Positions 1 to 11,347 of a stretch of 64,000 nucleotides of DNA are shown here, one piece after another; positions within the stretch are counted from its first letter, which is position 1, and every line of letters starts with the position of its first letter. The notes below the pieces were generated by a model, which made no database searches, had not been told where the DNA came from, and worked only from the letters and a program-made list of their open reading frames with translations. The position numbers were made by a program, and so were the translations under genes. The DNA is from Macrothele yani (Eukaryota > Arthropoda > Arachnida > Araneae > Macrothelidae), in contig CM076996.1 in assembly GCA_039090855.1 (NCBI GenBank), positions 48,884,469-48,948,468 of the forward strand. Reading direction: 5' to 3'.

Positions 1-1122
1 GGGCATGTAAAAAGCGATCTCTGTTAAAAGACGTGAGGTTTTCATTTACATAAATCCTAGTGCTGTCCGAACATTCAGGAATAACATCAGTTAATTTTAA
101 AGTTTTTCTGCTCTTTCCAAGAAGAATGTTCCTGACTGTCCTAGTTTTAAATTGTGCAAGCAATGGCATGGTTAGACGTGATCCTCCACCCCGCAATCTA
201 TGTACGACCGCAATATATGTATGAGACGAATTTGTATGCTATTTGGACGTAAGGTGGTGCGTGGTGTTGAATCGTCGCAGTTCACAGCAGCACAATAATA
301 GTTTTGCAACCCACAGTTTTCTTTTCTACTATAAGCTCGTAAGTACGACTTCTCAGACAGTTTCCATACTTGAGGTGGTTAAATGCGATATTTCATGAAA
401 AGCAACAATTTCAACTATTGCTGGGCTTTTCAACACCTTAGTCAACACACCTTAAATGCCGTCAGTTGCATAAGATAAGGTACCGACGTGTCAAATTTTG
501 TTCTGAAAAATGTTTAATGAAATGTAATATTGTTACATGTAATTAGTTTCGTTGGCATATCACATGGAACTTTTTTGTGAACGTTTAGGCCACTTACTAT
601 AAAGACTGAGTATGCAAATAATAGCAGCTTCAATTTAGAAGGGAAAATCAGGAGAATCCCTTTGTAGTAGTGGTAATAATTTAAAAAGTTCATTTTCTAC
701 GACTCTAGACATTTTATTATTTGCGTTTTGTATACTGTCTAGCTATTTAACTCCAGCTTACTAAGAGAGATCCTTAAACCCTATTTTCTCTCATCCGATT
801 TTCTAGAAACCCTTAAGGAAATTCCAAATTTACATTTCCTTGAATATTAGAAGTCTTTGATGTTTTCGATAGCAGTTCGAAATTTCATACGATTTAAGGT
901 GAACTGATATTTTTACAAACGGAAGAAGTGAAACAAAATCCACCAAATGCAATTGAAACGTTGAACACTCATGTCTCATCATAGTGGTGCAAATAAGCCT
1001 GGTGTTAATGCAACCTGTAAATTAAATAGGCAATTAACAGTAGTAAATAGTCTTGAAACATAGCAAAAGTTGAAAGAGGTGTTCCATGTGTGTGTGCGCG
1101 CGTAATATATATTACCTTTACC
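1..1122. other. AT-rich sequence without recognised gene
   Basis: No long reading frame, RNA gene or element termini recognised. A short TG/CG-rich dinucleotide run lies near 1087-1102. Probably intergenic or intronic. Confidence 0.5.
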
Positions 1123-1363
1123 AATTTCTGATGCCGCCCCGGTGGCGCAGTGGTCTAAGGCGCTGGCCTCTGATCATTCGTCCATAAGGGGTCCGGGTTC
1201 GAATCCCGGTCAGGCATGGATGTTGTGTTTGTCTTACGGCACTGGCTCTCTCCCTTCCCTGGAACCAGTGACCCTAAATTAGGGACGGGCGACTGCTTAT
1301 AGCCCATTGAGTTGCTCACGGTGGTCGTTAAACCTCCAATCAAAAAAAAAAAAAAATTCTGAT
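1123..1363 (+). repeat. tRNA-derived SINE, copy 1, with target duplication
   Basis: The SINE body runs from about 1133 to 1354. It has a tRNA-like head with a leucine-type D arm (GTGGTCTAAGGCGC), an exact internal Pol III B box (GGTTCGAATCC, 1196-1206), a tRNA-unrelated middle of about 120 bp, and an A tail at 1342-1356. The flanks repeat as aatttctgat (1123-1132) and aattctgat (1355-1363), a near-perfect target-site duplication. A second copy at 31996-32223 on the opposite strand differs at only about five of roughly 205 positions by eye, so the family was active recently. Mobilisation would rely on a LINE partner; which one is not shown. Confidence 0.92.
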
Positions 1364-3800
1364 TTTAATTTCCACGTATCAGGACATTTCAACTAACAGT
1401 TTGTGTCGACAATTGTGGGATAAGTACGTAGGAAAGTTATTTCGTTTAAACTACTACTATGAAATGCACAAATTTGTTATATTTATAGATTTTCTTGATC
1501 TGGCCAACGAATCATAAGTTTGTAGACATAAAGTAAGCTAAATAGTTTAAAATTACTTTTTGGCTGTATGAAATGTGTTTTGAGAGCTCGTTTTCTTTAC
1601 GGATGTAGCTCTTATAGCGAGAACTCAGTCGCCACAGAAAGTGATTCCCTCACATGTGTAAATCCGCCATTTCCCTCACATGTGTCCTGTCGGGAATTTT
1701 CATGTTCGTAAATCTTGGGGAAATTGATCACTTCGCTGGGATTTACGAAAAATAAGAAAAATAATAGAAACTTAATAAATAAAATACATAGAATGAAAAT
1801 TCTCTACAGTCCCACGTTTCAAAATTTTGTTTGGAGGAGGTGGTGAAGTGAGGGAATAAATGGCCATGTTCGCTCATTTCTCAGCCCTGACCAAACAAAC
1901 AAAATTTCGTGACAAAAAAGGGAATATTAGGCATTAAACTTCTTTTCTTTTGGCTTAATTCTTTTTTACCTTAGTAAGTTAAAAAAAAAAGGCGAGCAAA
2001 AGAAGTCAGCATCAACCCTTTTAGAACACAAAATTATTCGTAGTAATCACGGAATGAGGAAAAAGAATTTCTGAAAATTTGTGCAAAAGGCCAGAAAATC
2101 TTTTCTTTCAGTCCGCCATTTTAGGCAAAGGATTTAGAAGCTTCAAAAAAACGTGTTGCAGAAATGTTCTCTTGGGCTAGCGATGTTCTATTTCGGAAAA
2201 AAAGGTCACAACAGCATGTGGAAGACTACGGCGTTTTCCACTTCCTTCGAGGTTAGAGGTCACCCCTGGCTTGCGTGGGAGGGAAATTCCGTTGGGAGTG
2301 CCGGACTGCTGTTACTATACAGAATTTCAGCCAATGAGGGGGATCAGCAGTTTCAAACACTCCGGAGTTCTTTGAGAAAAGGTCACACTCACTCACGCAC
2401 TCGACTCGACTCGATTTTCTCTTTCTTGACGCTCGTTTGAGCTGACCACGATGTAAAAAGAAAAAATTTACGTTAGCCGGGCTTCGGCCTGGCTGGCAAC
2501 TTCGTTCCTGAGATGTAGGGACGCAGCCGGAATCTGACGGCGAAGAAAAAAAAAAGGCTGGGAATAAATTACTGGAGATGAAATACTGATTCAACCCTCT
2601 CCTCCTCTCCTAGTGGACGACGGCAGTATTGAGCTTCAATAAAAAAATTTAGTAACTACCGTGAATTGGCCTCCGCAGGAGAATTTTTGCCGGGGCAACC
2701 CGAATGCTGTCGCCGCTCTGTTCAACATGGAAGGGACTCATCAAGCCAGTTCAACCAGACGCTGGAAGTTCCGGAAAAAGGCCTTGGACGGCTTTGTGAA
2801 CGATATCGCCTTCAAATGCTGAATCGTCGAGCTTGGCCTACTACTGACTATAACAAAGGGGTCCACCAGCAGGGTTCCAAAATGCCCGTTTCCTTTTTCG
2901 TTGGCCAAACTCGCTGTGGTAGATAAAAAGAAAGAGAAAAAAACTACTTGGAGGTGAAGAGAAAATCAACCGGGACAGTGGTGTTCTCGCAAGGAGAGTG
3001 AGTTTTTTTATCTGTTATTAGGCTGTGAAACTTTTTTTTTTCCATCGGTAGGTAGGGTGCTCAGGAGTTGTTGCTGCCCAGTCCTAAAGGTAAATTTTTC
3101 CTTGACATTTTTTAAAAGTATTATGTTGTGGTTTCTTTAAAATTATGTAACAAGTGGGCTTTGAAATGGGGGCTGTCAGCAAAATATCTTGCAGGAGAAA
3201 AAAAAGGGGGGGGGGAGTTGTAAATGCTTTCATTCATGTTTTTTTTTTTGTTTTTTTTGAATTTTTGTGTTCTGGTGTGCTTAAGGAATGAAACCACATG
3301 GTGTAATGTTAGGCTGTTTAAATAAATTCCATGCAATTTTCTGTGGGTAGGTAGTAATAAAAAATCAACAAAACAAAGAAATGAAGTGTATAATTTTCTG
3401 GGTCATGTAGTGATAGATGATATCATAATTGTATTAAGTTATTTTGGAACGGATAACCTCTCGGACCAGTATTTCCATTAAGTAAAATTTAACTCATTTT
3501 GTGCTCAGTGATTTTTGTATTTGCGAAATAGAATGTGTATTTATGAGCTTAATATAGGTGCCATGTAGTTGGGAATTTTTCTTGTAGGCTGGTTATTATG
3601 ATGGCTTGGTGTTTCGGAAAATCTGGGTGCAAAAATTACTCTTTAAAATTTTTGTGATAGTGAGGGCTAATTTCTAGTTTCAGCCCATGGATTAGAAAAA
3701 ACGATATTTATGGGGAAAGAATATGTATAGAAATGGGCATACTGGCAGAATAAGGGGCATATGTATAGTGTGACTGAGAAAACACGAATAGCTGTTGTGT
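1364..3800. other. Unassigned sequence, partly GC-richer
   Basis: No gene recognised. The part at 2150-2930 is richer in GC than its surroundings and has short overlapping frames in several phases, none resembling a known family. Homopolymer runs occur near 1981, 2546, 3030, 3205 and 3239. It could be the 5' part of the dispersed repeat seen at 4520-5590, or a fragment of an untranslated exon. Confidence 0.35.
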
Positions 3801-3809
3801 TTCTTCAAG

Positions 3810-4160
3810 AAGTGATGATTTTTCTAGAAATAGGTGATTTTGAAATATGGTGATTTATAGAGTTTTCTGGAAATAAAGTAAGGTTTGGTATAGTGTGTCT
3901 AGTATGGTGTTTATTGAGCTTTCTGGGAAATGAGTAGTACAGTGTGTTCCTGGGATGTCCAAATGTGGAGTGATTTCTGGGAAATCCAAATGTGGAGTGA
4001 TTTCTGGGAAATCCAAATGTGGAGTGATTTCTGGGAAATCCAAATGTGGAGTGATTTCTGGGAAATAAAGATATGGAGTGATTTTCTGAGAAAAAAGGTG
4101 ATTTATTGAGATTTCTGGAAATAAGGATGTTGAGTTAGTTTTCTGGTAAATAGGGAATGA
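3810..4160 (+). repeat. 27-bp minisatellite
   Basis: Four nearly identical 27-bp units (aaatgtggagtgatttctgg plus 7 bases) start at 3961, 3988, 4015 and 4042. They are flanked on both sides by decayed versions, such as variants with gaaataaag, from about 3810 to 4160. The period is a multiple of three, so the minus strand reads an open 9-residue repeat (FPEITPHLD) inside a 143-codon frame at 3855-4286. Without a recognisable domain or homologue I regard that frame as a by-product of the repeat. Confidence 0.85.
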
Positions 4161-4519
4161 GATATTTTGGGGGCAAGTGAACTCTTGTGCGATACTTTTC
4201 CCTATGTGGACATGCCTCGGATCTGGAAGTGTGCATGAAACAAATTGGGGGATTTGTTTTCTGCCCCAGTAAGCTCGTTGGCCCATAGGAGGTGGTTCCT
4301 ACCAAGAAGTGGTGTGAGTTGTCCCGGAATCAAAGTGAAGAAACAATACAGGTTGCTAGGTCGCACTTTGCTCCACTACACTGTATAGGCTGGGAATGGA
4401 TTCACGACCCATTCTCGCCTTCAGACCCAAACTTTGTTGCTCCTGCAGTAAAATCGTGTTTTTCTAGAGAAGTGGGACTCATTGGTTGAGATGTTTGTTT
4501 GGCTTTATGCCCGAGTTGG

Positions 4520-5595
4520 TTACTACATGGGTGCTTGTAGATGGAAAACTTATAATATGGATTTTTGAAAAGTTGGATTTTCATGATAGTGTGAATTGAG
4601 ATCCTTTTGTCAGTGTAGCAATTTAGTGATAACTTTTGAGTAAGGTATCTAGTGTATTAAGTTTTGTATGGTGTATAAAATTGGTTCAGTATCAGGTAGT
4701 GCTAGATTGTTATGTTATGTTGATTTTAAGGCAAATTTTCCTGGAAGTGTAGAACCTTGTGTTAAGGTAACTTTTCATTATGCGTAAAATTTTGGCTCAG
4801 TTGTTGTGGTATTTAAAAATTTTAAAATCGATTCAGAAAACTGGTCTGAGAAGGTTTGTTCGAAGGAGTTAGATAGAGTAACATAGTGTACACATATGCT
4901 TATAATTTTTTTACTACGAGAGAGAGAGTGAGGGAGATTTACATTTCGTCCACTTAATTTACACACCTTGTAAATTGCCTTTATGTGATGTTGATTATGA
5001 TCAGTAGTGTGCCTGGTGCTATAGTTTCATTGAAAGCAACTAAGCTGTCAGCTAATTATTTTTATTGGGCCCAGTGGCCAGGTTAAACATTTGTGACCAA
5101 AAATTAGCTTGTTGAGTTTTACAAAATAAATATAGGCCAAGTGGCCTTTCAAAAACCCAAACCTTAGTGCAGTGAAGTAATAAGTATCTCAGTTTGAATT
5201 TTCATCACATGGTTCAAATGTATCCCCCTCGGCAGTGACTGAAGTGAGGAACAAAATCTGAGGTAATTGTGTTTAAAAATCAATGTTTTTGTCCTAACTA
5301 TTATATCTGACTTCACCGCCTCCAAAAGTTATTACACGTGTACATTGTATACCATTAATGTTTAGTGTTTACAAATTTGGTACACATGTAAACAATAGTT
5401 ACCTTTCTTCCACTTTCAGGTGTATCTACTCATCTAACGCAAACAACGCAAACAATACAATAGTAATTTTTGGGAGTTTCCAAATTCAGTGTTGCATTTT
5501 ATTTTCCTATTTATGTTTCATGGCTTTAATCAATATTTCAGTTTTGTTTCGAAATGCATCCACCCATCTCCCAAATTCTAATTCTCTGTAATTTA
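4520..5595 (+). repeat. Dispersed AT-rich repeat, copy 1
   Basis: This stretch matches, by eye, two other places in the same orientation. Its left part (about 4520-4880) matches 21530-22080, for example the block around aaggcaaattttcctgg. Its right part (about 5060-5595) matches 30041-30665, sharing blocks such as gtggcctttcaaaaaccc and the final gcatccacccatctcccaaa. No coding capacity or terminal repeats were recognised. It is probably the remnant of a non-coding mobile element. Confidence 0.65.
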
Positions 5596-7146
5596 CATAT
5601 AAATTACACTATTAGTCTATTTTTAAATACTCAAATCCTCAATATAACACATGTGTAAATCCAAGCTTCATGTATTCGTCTTTTAGTTTTCTTTTCATGC
5701 AAAATTTTGATTCGGAAAAGAATTTTCGAGTCAGGAAACAGATCTAACTTCTCCCAAAAAAATGACCACTAAATCCCAGTATTCTTTTCAGACGTTTTTC
5801 ACCATAAAACGGAAACAGCTGTCTAAAACCCTTTAGTTAAGATAACCTTTGCTTGCGGGGATTGTATAACTGGAAGACCTTTTCCCGAATTGAAAGCTTT
5901 TGCGAAACACATTTGGATGCAATGACTTTTCTGTCGACGTCGTTCTGGGCCTTTTAGATTGAAAAGAAAGGAACTCTCTGCACCGCGCGTGTTTGGATGC
6001 GGAGTTTTAGCAGTGTAGACGAATTAATTCAGCTCACATGCATAGACTACGCACGTGCAAACACACCCGCACACTCGCACGTCAACTCCTCCTTTACATC
6101 AGCTTCGCCTGAGGGAATAAACCACCTAAATTTATAAGCGGCAATAAATTCCAAATACGAAGGCGCTGCTTTTGCAAGGAAGTATCTCCGATTCATAGGC
6201 ATCTCCTACTTGTTTCATGCTTTGCGTCAGAGTTTTCAAAGATAAACACCTTTCGTTCCTCCAAGAGTTTAATAATATGGATTCGAACACAGATGGCCGA
6301 CCGCCATCGCATTTAGAGGGGAAATCTTATCCGACGTATCGTTGGTGCATCGCACCTCAGTCAGTAGAAGCGAGATGATGAATAGTTCTTCGATCATGAC
6401 ATTTCAAGCAGGGAATCATTAAGACGAGGATCATCAGCAAGTTACAAGGTGCTGTGCGGAAGGGGGATGGGAATCTTCTCTGCCATGCAGGCTTTAAATA
6501 AACAACTTAGAAGCAACACAGTTCAATGGGATTTAGGCGAACGCTGAACTTTGGAGATTTGAATCCGTTCAAACATCGCGCGAGCTGCCGACAACTCAAG
6601 ATGTTAGTGAGAGGATAACTAAAGCGAGCTTTGTGAATGCTTTCCAGAAAACTACTGGGATTTCTGGGAAAATTCAACTATTCCTTAAGATACTGTTATG
6701 AAATGCACACATTCCTAAATGTTCTATGTTAACCAAAAAAATCATGATCATATCTAGGGTTTGTCTTGGATAAAATGACTTCATCACTGAAAAATTCTGC
6801 ACATTCAGACGAAATTCTTCACGTCCTTTGATCCAAAAAGAAATGTTAGCACTGAAATATCCTTAAACGCAGTACATATATTAAAAATAAAGTTTAATTA
6901 AAAATATATGTGCAGTCGATTCCCGTTAGAACGAACTTTAAGGGACCACCGAAATACTTCGTTGTAAAGAAATTTCCTTAAAACAGAATTTGAAATTTTA
7001 TCAACCAATTTCAATTCACATGTGCATTTATTTTAAAAATTTCAAATCAAAAATTTTATCTACAAAGTTTTATTTTTTGTAAAAAGTAAAAGTAACAGAA
7101 ATATACAAAGTAAATCGTCATAACTTCTCAATTTGATTTTCATATA
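5596..7146. other. No recognised gene
   Basis: Mixed composition. The part at 5930-6600 is less AT-rich but contains no long frame, tRNA or element ends that I can support. Confidence 0.45.
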
Positions 7147-8366
7147 CACTATCTATCAACAAGTAATTGGACACCCCTGCAATCGACGATATCTGCGGTC
7201 CTGATACACGTCACGGCCGCCGCCGTTAAATATCGCGAAGGAAACAACAACGCAAACCAGTCGCATGCAAGATGCCACGCAGTTCGGAGCTCTCTGATTT
7301 CGAGAAAGGTGTAATCGTCGGGTATCACAGAAATGGCCGATCCATACGTGACATATCCAGCAAGTTAAAGTATCCAAAATCGACAGTGGCCTACGTGATT
7401 ATCAAGTGGAAGATGAGAGGTTTCTGTCGGAATGTGCCCCGACCCGGCAGACCCATAAAACTGGGAGTTAGAGACCGACGGGTGTTTGCCAGAGACATTC
7501 GGAAGAAGCGCACCAAATCTATGGGCCACATCCGCGAGGAGTTTCAACAGGCATCCGGGAGTGTTCTTTCGATTAATACCATCCGTAAGAAAGCCCATAT
7601 GCTCGGTTATCATGGACGTGCTGCCGCCCACAAGCCTTTGATCACCAAATCCAATAGCGCTGCTCGGCTAACGTGGTGCAAAGAACGTCGACAGTGGAAC
7701 ATTGAACAGTGGAAACAGGTTTTCTGGAGCGACGAATCAAGGCTCACCCTCTACGGTTCGCATGGCAGGGCCTGGGTTTGGCGTCTGTCTGGAGAACGCC
7801 TCCTGCCGGAATGTATTGTGCTAACTGTGAAGTTTATCGGCGGTGGAATTATGCTATGGGGGTGTTTCTCCTGGTATGGCACGGGACCCTTGGTCGCAAT
7901 TCCTGTTAGACACAACGCCGAGACCTACTGCACCATTTTGGATGACTATGCGCTTCCTACGTTGTGGCAGTTTTACGGGGTGGACCCATGTTACTTTCAG
8001 GATGACAATGTCACCTGTCATGTTGCGAGGTCCACCAAGGCTTGGTATGGGGAAAATGGGGTTAATCGAATGGACTGGCCTGCGCAGAGCCCGGACTTTA
8101 ACACTATCGAGCACCTCTGGGACTAGTTGAAGCGTCGGCTTAAGGGGTGCCCCTACCGTCCGAAATCGGTGAAGGAACTGACCTGTCTTCTCCAAGCCGA
8201 GTGGAAGAAAACACCCCTAGCCGTCGTACAATGCCTGGTTGAGAGTATGCCCCGGAGGGTCACAGCTGTAATCGCCGCTCGTGGAGGCTCCACCAACTAT
8301 TGAAGGTGAATAAACTTCGTTTTCCTTTGCTGTCACAGGTGTCCAATTACTTGTTGGTAGATAGTG
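7147..8366 (+). mobile_element. Tc1-like DNA transposon A1, full length
   Basis: A 1,220-bp element between TA dinucleotides (7145-7146 and 8367-8368). Terminal inverted repeats of about 28 bp begin CACTATCTATCAACAAG and end CTTGTTGGTAGATAGTG. One transposase gene fills most of it. A second full-length copy (A2) lies on the opposite strand at 49183-50404 and has the same TIRs and length within two bases, so both boundaries are well supported. Movement would be cut-and-paste into TA sites. Confidence 0.95.
7272..8303 (+). pseudogene. Tc1-like transposase (A1), one premature stop
   Basis: The frame starts at ATG 7272 and would encode about 343 residues, the usual Tc1 length. It has an N-terminal helix-turn-helix pair ([13 protein letters not shown], then [20 protein letters not shown]), a GRP-type hook (GRPIKLG) and a DDE catalytic domain. 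The catalytic residues are D in WSDESRL, D in FQDDN and E in TIEHLW; 34 residues separate the last two, giving the DD34E signature. A single TAG at 8124-8126 replaces the glutamate or similar codon expected after WD (copy A2 reads WDEL). The frame then stays open to the normal C-terminus GGSTNY and TGA at 8301-8303. So the gene is almost intact but would give a truncated product. Confidence 0.93.
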
Positions 8367-8369
8367 TAT

Positions 8370-9240
8370 TTTGTTTGTGGAAAATCAGTAACTTTTTTTG
8401 AACAAGGAAATTTGTAGCTGTAAATATTAAATATGTTCTGCAAAGAATGCGTATGGGAAAACAGAATGTCCAAAACGTTCATTCGCGATAACACAAAATG
8501 GAGAATTTTTACCTAGTACAAAAATGCTTCTGGAGAGCTAACTTTCGTCAAAGAGGTTGTACCATCTTTTTTGTTACTGGTTGTAACATTTTTTTCATTT
8601 TTATTGTCCTATACTGACTGTGTGGTACATACATCGTTCATTTCGTGAGAAGTAAATACATCGTCGTTGGAAAACAAAACATCTTCCAGTTATATGTCAT
8701 TAAGGACGGCAGTCGGCTTAGCAACTATTTTCCACAATGACTCCAGCTCAGCACACGTGTCTGTCTCTGCTTTTGCTCTCAATCCTTTTTATCCGATTCG
8801 ATAAATACACCATGCTCCCAAAAATTAGCGATTGTTTTTTGGATGATATCGTTCCACTCTTCAGCAATCCTATCCTTAGTGTTTACGGCAGTTTTTTATG
8901 TGTTCATTCATTTCAACACCGTGGACAATTTCATTCAACAGCAGCCTCTGCAGGGAGTTATTACGGCTTTTATGATCTTTTGATCCAAGGGTCGTAGGAC
9001 TCTTCTACATGCTGGCAGAAAATTATCCAGATAGATGCAGTCGAAGGTTGGGTAGTCGTTTTGAGGCATACAGTTTTCAATGAAAAGAAAACAATTTATT
9101 TCCATTCTTTACATTTCGGTTTCAATTTAAATTTGACAACAACTTATTACAAGTTACTGTTGCCATCCATACTTTTTGCTTGATTTACACTTGCATGAAT
9201 AAGAACGTATCTTTTCAAGCATTGGAGTTTGTCAGAACGA
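8370..9240. other. No recognised gene
   Basis: AT-rich sequence. An 86-codon frame at 8737-8997 has no recognisable domain and is probably chance. Confidence 0.45.
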
Positions 9241-9245
9241 GTTTA

Positions 9246-9307
9246 GGACATTTGGGCACCCGGATCTTTGGGGCACCGGACATTTGGGCTCCCGGACGTT
9301 TGGGCAC
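9246..9307 (+). repeat. 16-bp minisatellite, four units
   Basis: Four consecutive units of 16 bp with consensus ggacatttgggcaccc start at 9246, 9262, 9278 and 9294. The last unit is truncated. Units differ by one to four substitutions. Confidence 0.85.
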
Positions 9308-9529
9308 AAATCGTTAGGGGCCGTACAAAAATTGCCGTTTCTTGGCGCTCTGAGGGAATTGAATGGAGAAAACGTTCCCGCTAAGACAAACGACAATTAC
9401 AATTGAATTTAAAAAAAAATTATATCGCACAAATTTTGAAGATGACAATCCGTTTTTTTTGGTGTAAATATGACAAGGATAATATCCGGAAACTTGAAAA
9501 TTTCGTCGTCCTGCATGGAACGGGATTAC

Positions 9530-9588
9530 ATAGCACATAATCATGAATATGGATTACACCATATTCATGATTACATAGCACATTTCTT
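9530..9588. repeat. Small perfect hairpin with flanking direct repeat
   Basis: The arms aatcatgaatatgg and ccatattcatgatt are perfect 14-bp inverted repeats separated by attaca. The whole is flanked by direct repeats of ttacatagcacat. It has the geometry of a tiny foldback or replication-slippage product. Confidence 0.75.
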
Positions 9589-9714
9589 AGGTATCAACGA
9601 AACAAAGCAATTACACCAGAACTTATACTATGTTCGGAAAAGGACGACAAGGAGAGATTTTTTTATAACGCCGCACTTTTACTTATGCACTAAGTACTAA
9701 TATTTACATAACAT

Positions 9715-10080
9715 GTCAAGTTATTAATATTTCTCTTTTACTTAATTAGGCACTAAATTACTATCCCTCATTCGTAGGACCTTTTGACAGTCTTTCATCT
9801 ACCGATGTCATATTCATAACGTTTACGTATCAACTCAAGGTAATAATATTGCGCTTTTATTTAAGCACTAAATATTAATTCATAGGCCTAGGCCTTTTTA
9901 ACAGTTTTTGTTCTACCGATGTCTTGTTCATAACTTTTACGTATCAAGTCAAGATAATAATATTGCGCTTTCACTTTTTTACTAAAAAAATTCTCACAGG
10001 CCCCAGGCCTTTTCAATACTTTTTATTCAACTAATGTCATATTCACAACTATTACGTATCAAGTGAGGTTAATAATATTC
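9715..10080 (+). repeat. Tandem triplet of about 115 bp
   Basis: Three tandem units share the anchor acgtatcaa at 9825, 9939 and 10054, giving periods of 114 and 115 bp. Each unit also shares taataatatt, the ggcctttt block, and the stretch around ctaccgatgtcatattcata. Identity between units is moderate, so the array is old. It lies immediately upstream of the large palindrome. Confidence 0.85.
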
Positions 10081-10099
10081 TGCACATATTATTATATAT

Positions 10100-10495
10100 A
10101 CAGAAAGAAACCTTAAACAATGGCTCTTCTTGAGGAGTTAGAGTGGCAGGAGACAAGCTTGTTCACACGCCAGTATACATCATATAAGGGGACACCACAC
10201 CGACCACTGCTATGCAGAAATTAATACGTCATCAACCACAAAGATGCTAAATGTTTTTTACCGTTTGAATGGAAAGTTTTATAATTGCTGCCAAGACAAT
10301 GTTTAGCAATTTATAAAACTTTCCATTCAAACGGTAAAAACATTTAGCATCTTTGTGGTTGATGACGTATTAAATTCTGCATAGCAGTGATCGGTGTGGT
10401 GTCCCCTTATATGATGTATACTGGCGTGTGAACAAGCTTGTCTCCTGCCACTCTCACTGATCAAGTAGAGCCATTGTTTAAGGTTTTTTCCTGTT
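10100..10495. repeat. Near-perfect palindrome / foldback element of about 395 bp
   Basis: Two arms of about 180-190 bp are almost perfect inverted copies around a spacer of roughly 15 nt centred near 10297. The outer ends read aaaccttaaacaatggctc on the left and the inverted equivalent gagccattgtttaaggttt on the right. Inner arm sequence such as catttagcatctttgtggtt is repeated inverted without error. The arms differ at only a handful of positions. There is no coding capacity. This is typical of a foldback-type MITE or a palindromic duplication; a transcript would form a long double-stranded hairpin. I could not identify a target duplication with confidence. Confidence 0.93.
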
Positions 10496-11347
10496 TGTCC
10501 TGCAGAAGGTCATATGATAAACTACAGGAGGGAAGAAGTGCTATAGTAATATTTACAGTTGATTTGAAGTTACTGTGGACGTCCTCCACAGCTTCCTCCG
10601 TTTTCTTCTTTTTCGGTTTCTACTATGAGTACGAATTCAGAAAATAATGTGTTTAAGTGGAAATGTTAAAAAAAGAGGAGTTTCCGAAAAGTTCGTGTTT
10701 GTTTAGGATCAGTCGTCAAAATTAGTTTTTAATGACGGATTATTTTCCAAAATGTTAATGTTTGATTAGGATCCTTTTTAAAAACTTCATGCTAGTAGAA
10801 AAACATTTTAAAAAATTCATTTTTATAATGTGTTGATCTCAGAAGTTTTATTCAAGTATATTGTGATTTTCGAATCTCAAAATTTTTATTGAAAGTCCGT
10901 TTTAAAAAATTTCACCTTCGTATAATGGGGAGATTTCTCTGTATTAACATGGGATTTAGGAAATTATTAGGGTCGTGCACTTTATTTTAAAATATAGGTC
11001 ACTCCATTTAACCTTCATTTGTCCATAGTTAGGTCATACAAATTATCCTTTTTCGTCTAAACTCCCATCCCAGGTTTAGAGAATGTCTGTTAATCAATAC
11101 TTCTCTTTTTACTTATTGAAGCAATGTAAAATTTTCAAATGTTAACTCTGGTCTGTTTACTCACACTGCAACTAACTATCCCCCTTTAAAGTATTTACAG
11201 AAAACTTTGCTAGGTCAGACACATGCACATCGTGGATACAAAATATGAGCATCGGGCTTCTTGAAGTTAGTTGTACATTGCACGATGGTGGATACAAATA
11301 CTGAATAAAAACAGGTTGCTGACATATTCAATGGTGTAGGATATATA
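10496..11347. other. No recognised gene
   Basis: AT-rich sequence without long frames or repeat termini that I can support. Confidence 0.45.

Noticed and set aside
1081..1105. Z-DNA-type TG/CG run as a regulatory element
   Set aside because: Short dinucleotide tract without nearby gene; nothing to support a function.
2727..2822. 31-codon frame starting MEGTHQASS
   Set aside because: Too short, no domain, no supporting splice or promoter context; possible exon but unsupported.
9314..9700. Overlapping 76-codon frames on both strands
   Set aside because: No recognisable motif; AT-rich sequence with chance frames.
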